From positions 2,548,343 through 2,612,342 of the forward strand of contig NC_035161.2 in assembly GCF_001659605.2 (NCBI RefSeq): DNA of 64,000 nucleotides, read 5' to 3'. Below the pieces are notes generated by a model. It was given only the letters and a program-made list of their open reading frames with translations, ran no database searches and was not told where the DNA came from. Below are positions 57,417-64,000 of the stretch, in pieces. This DNA is from Manihot esculenta (taxonomy: Eukaryota; Streptophyta; Magnoliopsida; Malpighiales; Euphorbiaceae). A program made the translations under genes and the position numbers. The stretch's first letter is position 1. Each line of letters starts with the position of its first letter.

Positions 57417-58728
57417 ATATTCGTGAATTCTAATGCAAAATAACCTAATATATATACATGGAATTTGTGATGCATGAGCATGCTTAAAAGGTTTAATTTC
57501 TTAAAATAATAATTCAGTTTAGTTCTACTCACCTCTGGCTGACGCTCGCCTAAACTGACGAAGTTATCTTACTAAAGGCCTCTACGGTCTCCTAGGTCTG
57601 ATCCTACACAGATGGATTCAAATTAGGAACCAAACATAACTATTACAAGACTCTAAACAACTCCCTAAAAAACCCCTAAAACATACCAAAGCATGCATAG
57701 AAAACAAGCAGAAGAAGGCTGGGCAGGGGACTTTCGGCGGCAGGTTCGGCAGCCTAAACTCCACACAGATCCGAAAGTCAGGGACTTTCAGTGGTAGGTT
57801 CGGCGGCCTAAACCCCCTCACAGATCCAAAAGTCCATGCTTTCGAGGGCAGGTTAGGCGGCCAAAAGGCTGCCTCCACAAGCAGGTTCGACGGTCGAACC
57901 TGGGTTCTCCAGCAAGGCAGAATCCAATTCTGCCCTATGTACACAGCCACCAAAACACTCCAATCCTCACACCCAATAACTCAAAAACAACCATACCCAC
58001 TCAACATGTATAAGGGACATAAAAGCTAGCCTAATCCCCAACAAGCAACAACAAAAACACTACAAGAGAACACATTCATTATTAACCTAACTCGAACCCT
58101 AAAACTTTAGATCTAACCATTTCATGCATTAAAAATCCTTAACCCTTCTTAAAACTTATTTAAAATATAGGAAAAACAAAGATCTAAACTTACCTCTTGA
58201 AGATCTAAAGGTGACAGCAACCCCAACTTGGAGATGAGGTAAAACGGTCTCCGGAGGTTTCCAAGATTTAAAACTTGGGATTTGAACTCAAATCTTCAAA
58301 AACAAGAGAAAACTCATGAATTTTTTGAAAGATTTGAAGGAAAAACAACAGGAGCATCAAAGGGAGGGCAATGACTCACCTCTGCCCGAAAATAGAGAGA
58401 AAACTCTCATTTTCAGACTGAAGGCCTCTTATAGGTGGCTGGAGGAGCCACCTTCGGCAGCCGAACAGGAACCACCTTCGGCGGTCTGGGGGAACCTCCC
58501 TTCGGTGGTCGAACTTGAAAGTTCGGCGGCCGAACCTGGGGTTTGCTTAAAACATTTTCCTTTTTTTCTTTCCTTAACCCAAAATCCAAACAATAAAACC
58601 ATAAAATTTATTTTATGAAAACTTTATTTTACCTTTCTAGAGAGATTCTAGCTTTGAGATTCCGGTCCCCAATGGAGATTCTGTAGGAAGATTGGAATTC
58701 CAACACCAGAACTTAGCCGGGTATTACA
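57417..58728 (-). repeat. 5' LTR piece of the nested gypsy element
   Basis: The first 1.3 kb of the LTR on the minus strand. It carries many copies of a GC-rich palindromic phrase (TTCGGCGGCCGAAC and variants) in two clusters at 57,725-57,905 and 58,440-58,545. It is cut at 57,417, in the same 52-base stretch where the other LTR piece ends. Confidence 0.7.
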
Positions 58729-59965
58729 CATATAAATGTGCTGATGAGGAATGTCATTTTGTCATAGCTGAGTCATTACCAAGTAGAACAAGCTCAGTTA
58801 CCTCGGCCATCCAATCAATAGAACCTTTAGATATTCTTACCCTCTTCCACAAAATAAGGTATTTTATTTTTTAAGATCTCTTTGCCTTTAACTGCCCCAC
58901 TTACTTGCTCTTTATTTCGTTCAGATATGGTTGGAAAGGGAAGGAACAAGTTCGCTAAAGTAGCCCGTGCTCCTTGAAAAGGGAACGTCGTTGCTGGCAT
59001 CTTGGCCCCTCCTCCAAAAAGGGCATGATGGGTGGAAGAGATTATCACTTTGCCTCCTCCTCCACTTCCACATTCAACCACAAATGAGCCGTCTATCATT
59101 CAACCCGAGTCTTCCTCCAGGGTTGCTCCTCTAATGCCAACCATCCAATCTAGCACACAAAATGATGAGGATAGAATTAGAGCCCCGTGGCCCCGAGGTA
59201 TTCAATATTTGGCAATGGCACTGACCCAGGTGGACTCACTTCTTAAGGAACCTCGGTTGTCAGTCCTTATAGCCAAGAATTCCTTGAGGCCTAGTGATCG
59301 ACATCGTCTGGGAACCATTGAGACGGACAAGCTATATGGATTCATTTGGCCATGGAAAGCGCCATGTGTGTATGCATACCTGGCAAAAGAGTGGAGCAAA
59401 GACTTAAGGAGAGAGTTTGGTGCCCAAGAAATGGATAAAAACCTCCTTCACGAGGAATGCTCGCAGCTGAAGGCTCGAGTAACCGAGATGGAGAGTATAA
59501 TGAAGAAGACCCTAGAGTCCATAGATAAGCTCCAAGTAGACCTGGACGAGACCAACATTGTAAAAGCCATTGTTGAGGCTCTAGCCAAGGCTATCGAGGA
59601 TCAGGTGGCCAATCTTCAATGCAACTACAGTCTTAAGTTCAAGAAAGCTGAGCCTCCTCGGACAGGATTGCAGAGTTGGAGGTGGAGCATCAGGACACAA
59701 TGGCGTAGGGTGGTGAGATGTTCGTCAAGAGCCAAGACTATATCAAGAAGGAGCTGTTCAAGCATTATCCTTTATAAGAATTTTATTAGATCGATGATAT
59801 TCTCCTCGAGGATGAGGACAAGGACGAGGACGAGGATGGGCAAGATGAGGAGAGACCAATCGAAGACAATCTCTCTAAATCAACTTCTGATAAAAGTATA
59901 ATAGTTGTAGTAGACAATGTAATAAATGCTCGGGAGGAGGGGATTAATGATGTCCCTCCTGCCTT
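58729..59965 (+). pseudogene. Antisense extra ORF, right part
   Basis: Continues the plus-strand extra frame of the TAT-like element after the nested insertion. An intron-like stretch (AAGGTATTTTATTTTTT to TCGTTCAG, 58,856-58,924) precedes a frame that is open from 59,032 to 59,901. It has a proline-rich start (LPPPPLPHSTTNEPS) and a heptad-rich segment that predicts a coiled coil (LHEECSQLKARVTEMESIMK, LESIDKLQVDLDETN). After a shift it ends in an acidic tail, DEDKDEDEDGQDEER. This is the usual C-terminal layout of these extra proteins. Function unknown; mutated here. Confidence 0.6.
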
Positions 59966-60039
59966 GTAATATTTCCTTCAATGAAAAAAATTCCTTTCAT
60001 CTTTTATTTTTATCTAAGTATTTTAGGGTCGGTATTCGA

Positions 60040-60600
60040 CCCAACTCAACAATCAGAACTAACTTTTATGTCAGATTTTTTAACTTAACTGATAAATAAA
60101 ATATATTTCAATGGAGTTTAATTGTTGAGTCTTTGCCTAGCGGGTTTTAACCCGCCTCTTGACTTAATAAACTAATTTTAACATTCAGACTTTTAATGGG
60201 ACTAACACCTAGTTATGTACCTAGCAGTTACCCACCTCGTGACTCTATAATAAAAAATGCTTTACATAATTTTTTTAATAGGACTAACACCCAATTATGA
60301 GCCTGATAGTTACCCGCCTCGTGGTTTTGGCATAAAATTCCTTGGATAATTTTATTAAGGCACTAACATTCGATCATGAGCCTGGCGGTTATTCGCATCG
60401 TGGCTTTGCCATAAAATGCCTTTCTAATGGGACTAAACCCAGTTATGTGCCTGGCAGTTACCCGCCTCGTGACTCGCCTTGCAGTTACCCGCCTTATGGT
60501 ATTTTTTAGCAAAGAGGACTAACACCCGAGGATTCCCCTAGCGATTACCTACCTCGTGGCTCGCTTGGTGGTTACCCGCCTTATGGCATTTTTTTCTTAT
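60040..60600. repeat. Degenerate tandem repeat in the TAT-like element
   Basis: A unit near 60-100 bases built on GGACTAACACCCAATTATGA, GCCTGGCGGTTA and CCCGCCTCGTGGC recurs at least six times between 60,100 and 60,600, with short and long spacers. Such arrays are common in the untranslated parts of TAT-lineage elements. Confidence 0.7.
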
Positions 60601-60914
60601 CCCAACGCTTTCACCAATCCATCGTTTATGATAATTCTGATTTAAACACCAAAAGAATTGAAAAATATATCATAATTTTATTTGATAATATTTCTATGAA
60701 TTACAAAGTACTCCAAGAATGTAAAATAACTCGACCATCTAACTTGACTAACTTATAAATACCTAGACGAATAACTTTAGAGGCCTGATATAATCCCTTT
60801 CAATTCTCATCCAGCTCACCAAACCTAGCATTTCCTTGTTACTATCCTCTACATTAAAGACTCGGGGTTTAATTCAAGAGCTAAATATCTATGACATTCT
60901 ATTTCTGTAGGGCC

Positions 60915-62120
60915 TTGTTGCCACTTGGTGCCCCTGCAATTACGTGAATAACCCCTACGGGTTCATTTTCATCAGGATTGACTAGTGCTCTTACCTTAGG
61001 TTTTGACCTCTTTTCTTCTTTATCTTTTATAGCAAATTTCCTAAGGATTCCATCCCTAATGAGTCTTTCTCTCGTCCTTTATTTACCTGCATTCTTTTGT
61101 AGTGTGCCTATGATCCTTATGAAATCAGCAATACTTTATTCTGTCTCGCATGCCTGCTTTGTCCGATTTAATCTTGGTAGGCCATTTGACCTCTTTGTCA
61201 TTTTTTCTGATCCATATAAGTATCTGTATTCATGAGTCATTTAGTGGAGTATAGTTTCAAAACTTACCTCGGTCATTCCTACTGCGGGACGCTGGATAAC
61301 TCCTTTCACTTTTATAGCTTTGCTTATCTGACTTCTAAGTCTTATTCTTGCCTAGCTTCGTGTCATCTCTCAACGTTTGAATTTCATCATCCAGCTGTAT
61401 GTATTTTTAATCCTTATCCATCAACTCTTGATAGGTGGTTGCTGGGTTCTTAATCAAAGAATCCATGAACTTTATATTGTGAGTCCCTTTCTTTAATGCT
61501 TCGCATGCTATCTCGTGATTCAATTCTTCAATTTGTATCACTTCAGCATTAAAACGTGAGATTAAACTCCTTAAAGACTTGCCCTTTCCTAATCAGATTT
61601 TTCACAAGTCTGAAGAGAGCTTTTTAGGAGGTATATGGGTAACAAACTTAGATTTAAATAACTTATCAAGTTATTTAAAATTATGGATAGAACCTAAACT
61701 CAGATGCTGATACCATTTCTAGGCCAAACCTACGAGTGTAAATGGGAAAACTCTGCACAACATAAAGTTGTTGACATCCTAGAGCTGCATCATAATCCAG
61801 AAGATAGCCAAATGGCTCCTGGGATATATCATCCCGTCATATTTGTTTAAACTAGACAGCTTGAACTTCTTAAAAAAAGTCTTTGTAAGAATTTCCTCTG
61901 ACAGGGGTGAAGTATTGTCTAAACCATAGTTTTCCTCTTGCTCCTTTTGGTATCTTTGTATAGCACAAACTAGCTTCCGGTCGACGTTTTTTTGGGGTCT
62001 CGTCCGATAATTCCTCATTCTCCAGCTTGGCCTTTCCTTGGACTATGTTTGAATTGCTTCAGTCCGAGTCTTTGGGATCTCGAAGGAAGCTTTCTCCCTT
62101 ATTCTGCGAGCCATGAATGA
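60915..62120 (-). pseudogene. Gag remnant of the TAT-like element
   Basis: The minus strand reads KFKLSSLNKYDGMIYPRSHL (the KP.i..YDG..DP..HL motif of the gag domain). After shifts, WYQHLSLGSIHNF, FVTHIPPKKLSSDL and SLISRFNAEVIQIEELN follow, which is the rest of that domain. Near 60,990-61,110 a degraded FHKDHRHTTKECR and then IKDKEEKRSKPKVRALVNPD match the knuckle and linker before the protease in this lineage. About ten stops and shifts make it dead. Together with the LTR orientation it fixes the element on the minus strand. Confidence 0.65.
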
Positions 62121-62419
62121 GGCCTCTTTCCAAGTTTTGTATTACTCAAGAGTTGCCTGCAGCTTTTTGATATATTATAGTATTTTTCATTATTCAGATT
62201 GTTGAGATCTACCACATTGACTATAGAAGGAGTGTTTTATTCACTGCCAGGGGTAGAGGAGACAATGGCTCCTTTGTTCGCAGCGGATTTAGCAACAACT
62301 CGTAAGATTTTAGCTATTTTAAGAGTAAAGGGAGTTGGAAAAGTTTTTTTTTAGTGAGGAGATGAATAGAAAGCTAAGCCGAATTTTATCCCAAATGAAC
62401 AAGAAGAATTTAGCAGGAG

Positions 62420-62439
62420 ATCCCGGCAATAGAACTAAA
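62420..62439 (-). other. Primer-binding site candidate of the TAT-like element
   Basis: Directly inside the 5' LTR on the minus strand, TTTAGTTCTATTGCCGGGAT resembles the tRNA-complementary start TGGCGCCGTTGCCGGGGA seen in TAT and Athila elements, with GC-to-AT changes in the first half. Confidence 0.5.
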
Positions 62440-62975
62440 TGATGTGGTCGAAAATAAACTGAAGAATAATTGGTCAATCTACAAAAGGGAGAAGGTGAGG
62501 TGGTTGGCACCTATGGGCAACTACTCCGACGCTCAAATTAATAAGCTATCACAAAGAAGCGAGTGTAAGAAAGTAGCCTGAGTTTAGAAAAAGTGTATAA
62601 GAATGCGTACCTTGAATTCTGTGTATATTTTGCTTTTATACTGTAAGAAGATAGAGTTAGTTGGTGAATCTCCTGAAAATTTGATTGGTACCGGCTAGTG
62701 AATAAAAGATCCTGTGATTATAGACGTAATGACAATCTGCTGGATTCTATTCTCTAATGGTAACTTTATATCATGAATGACTCAACCGGTTTAAGAGAGG
62801 ATAAACAACTAAGTCTTTTGTTGTTCAGAGTATCAAACATTATAATGTTCGAGTCTCCTTTCTTCCAAATTAGACTTTTGTAATCAAATATCATAACTCA
62901 GTGGAGTCTTACTACGTGACTCAGTCATATAGTAATAGCTTGTAACATATTTTGAGCGAATATTATGTCATATCA
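62440..62975 (-). repeat. 5' LTR of the TAT-like element
   Basis: The partner of 51,703-52,220, with ends TGATATGAC and CCACATCA on the minus strand. Confidence 0.85.
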
Positions 62976-62980
62976 CTTTG

Positions 62981-63273
62981 TATATTTAAAATTTATCTAT
63001 TAAACACCTAAAATTAAAATTAAAATTTAATAAATATTTAAATTTATAAAAAATATAATAATTAATTACAAATTAATTATATAATTAATAACTTATAAAA
63101 AATATAAAAATATATAACTTATGGTACTCTAAATATCAATAACTTTATAATTTTTATAAAAGTATCAGAGCAGATTCAGAAATATTTGAAAAATGGTGAT
63201 ATAGCTAATACTTTAGTAGCTATAATTTTTATTTTTATTGTTTAATAAATTAAAATTTTAATACAAATATTTA
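62981..63273. other. AT-rich spacer
   Basis: Non-coding AT-rich DNA between the retrotransposon and the CACTA terminus. Confidence 0.5.
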
Positions 63274-64000
63274 CACTACAAAAATCTGTCGGAATAGTAA
63301 CGGATATTAATAACGAATTTAAATTCATTACAAATTTATAACGAATTAGTAATGGATTTTGTATTCCGTTACTAATTTTTATTATTTAGTAAAGGATTAA
63401 CAAATCCGTTACTAAATCTGTTACTTAATAAAATTATTTATAAATTTAATAACTAATTTTGAAACCCGTTATAAATTGTTACTAAATTGGATAAAAATTA
63501 GTAACGGATCTTAATCCGTTACTAAATTTATTACTAAATCGGTTACTAAATAAATAAATTAAATAAATAAAATAGTAACGAATTTAATAACGGAATGCAA
63601 TCTATAATATAATTAGTAACGGATTTAATAATGGATTTAATAACGGATTAAATCCGTTACTATTTTTTTAACAAAAAATCGACTTTTTATTTTTTGAAAT
63701 TTCATATTTTCTTTTTAAGTTAGTAATGGATATAATCTGTTACTAAATCTGTTACTATTCGAAAATTAGTAACAAATTTTATAATCCGTTACTAAATTTT
63801 AGAGATTAAAATGCCGCGCTTTTATTATAAAATTTCGCCTTTTTTATTTCTAATTTAGTAACGGAAAACATCTGTTACTGAATTCGTTACTAATTTAAAT
63901 TAGTAACGGATTAAGAAATCCGTTACTAAAATTTAAAGAATAATACCGCATTTTTCTTTTAATTTGCCCGCATTTTTTTTAAAATTTAGTAACGGATTCA
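63274..64000. mobile_element. CACTA (En/Spm) transposon terminus with subterminal repeats, cut by the window end
   Basis: CACTACAAAAATCTGTCGG at 63,274 is a CACTA-type terminal inverted repeat. The next 720 bases hold roughly twenty copies of AGTAACGGATT or its complement AATCCGTTACT, many in head-to-head pairs. Dense short repeats inside the ends are the binding sites for the transposase in this class. The other end and any transposase lie outside the window. The preceding TTA could be the 3-base target duplication. Confidence 0.8.

Larger units (their letters stand above)
53949..58728 (-). mobile_element. Nested Ty3/gypsy retrotransposon, internally deleted, mosaic LTRs
   Basis: Read on the minus strand it begins TGTAATACCCGGCTAAGTTC (58,728) and ends TTTTCAGATCGTTACA (53,949). 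The target duplication is imperfect: CATCG on the left and CATAT on the right. The match to the tandem copy of the host element (CCCATCG then ATATAAATG) gives the insertion point exactly. Between the ends are gag, a damaged protease and the first part of reverse transcriptase. The rest of pol is missing. The 5' LTR keeps only its first 1.3 kb and the 3' LTR only its last 0.7 kb; they overlap in a 52-base direct repeat. Confidence 0.8.
51703..62975 (-). mobile_element. LTR retrotransposon of the TAT (Ty3/gypsy) kind, pol-less, with nested insertion
   Basis: Direct repeats at 51,703-52,220 and 62,440-62,975 are its LTRs. Read on the minus strand they start TGATATGAC or TAATATGAT and end CCACATCA or CCACACCA. 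The 5 bases outside are CTCTG (51,698-51,702) and CTTTG (62,976-62,980), a near-perfect target duplication. Next to the 5' LTR, on the minus strand, TTCTATTGCCGGGATC resembles the tRNA-binding site TTGCCGGGGA of TAT and Athila elements. Gag remains are on the minus strand; an extra frame of the gypsy-type transposon kind runs antisense, a layout known for TAT-lineage elements. Protease, reverse transcriptase, RNase H and integrase are absent. A second gypsy element sits at 53,949-58,728. Age is clear from about 15-20 percent divergence between LTRs, judged by eye. Confidence 0.8.

Noticed and set aside
63274..64000. CRISPR-like or satellite array
   Set aside because: The short repeats are irregularly spaced and alternate in direction, and they follow a CACTA terminal repeat, so they are subterminal repeats of a transposon.

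Overview
The window is nuclear DNA from a flowering plant, most likely a eudicot. The sequence is very AT-rich between genes, genes have introns, and there is a nuclear photosystem I gene with a transit peptide, plant-only protein families and many plant LTR retrotransposon remains. My guess is the Euphorbiaceae, but the window does not prove it.

Left part (1-14,700): a broken KIN-type LEA gene and a LINE scrap, then a complete three-exon LORELEI-like GPI-anchored protein gene on the minus strand (2,362-6,074) with a 2.9-3.1 kb intron holding a MITE-like foldback. AT-rich DNA and degraded LTR and copia sequence follow, then the intact intronless photosystem I subunit PsaG (13,349-13,804) and a decayed copy of proteasome subunit beta type-4.

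Middle part (15,000-32,000): four direct tandem copies of a two-finger C2H2 protein of the ZAT type with a C-terminal DLNAPP (EAR) repression motif. Their fates differ. Copies 1 and 2 are intact. Copy 3 is cut inside finger 2 and fused to unrelated downstream sequence. Copy 4 has both fingers, but a two-base insertion removes the EAR motif. A 1,700-bp segment of unknown, exon-like content lies after copies 3 and 4 in nearly identical form, so the last duplication is very recent. Between copies 2 and 3 lie a copia scrap and a chimeric AP2/ERF pseudogene.

Right-middle part (32,400-50,300): an unidentified exon-like piece, a single-exon PRA1 family gene (minus), a LINE ORF1 remnant, a solo LTR with a perfect 5-bp target duplication, a long AT-rich stretch, and a large three-exon minus-strand gene resembling HAPLESS 8. 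That gene ends at a TGA about 185 codons before the apparent ancestral stop; recognisable C-terminal sequence continues downstream in shifted frames.

Right end (51,500-64,000): an 11.3-kb LTR retrotransposon on the minus strand with about 520-bp LTRs, a near-perfect target duplication, decayed gag, no pol, and an extra antisense reading frame of the putative gypsy-type transposon (PF04195) kind. Inside it are a 673-bp tandem duplication and a second, nested Ty3/gypsy element with a mosaic LTR. The window ends inside a CACTA transposon terminus. I found no CRISPR array, operon, rRNA or tRNA gene.
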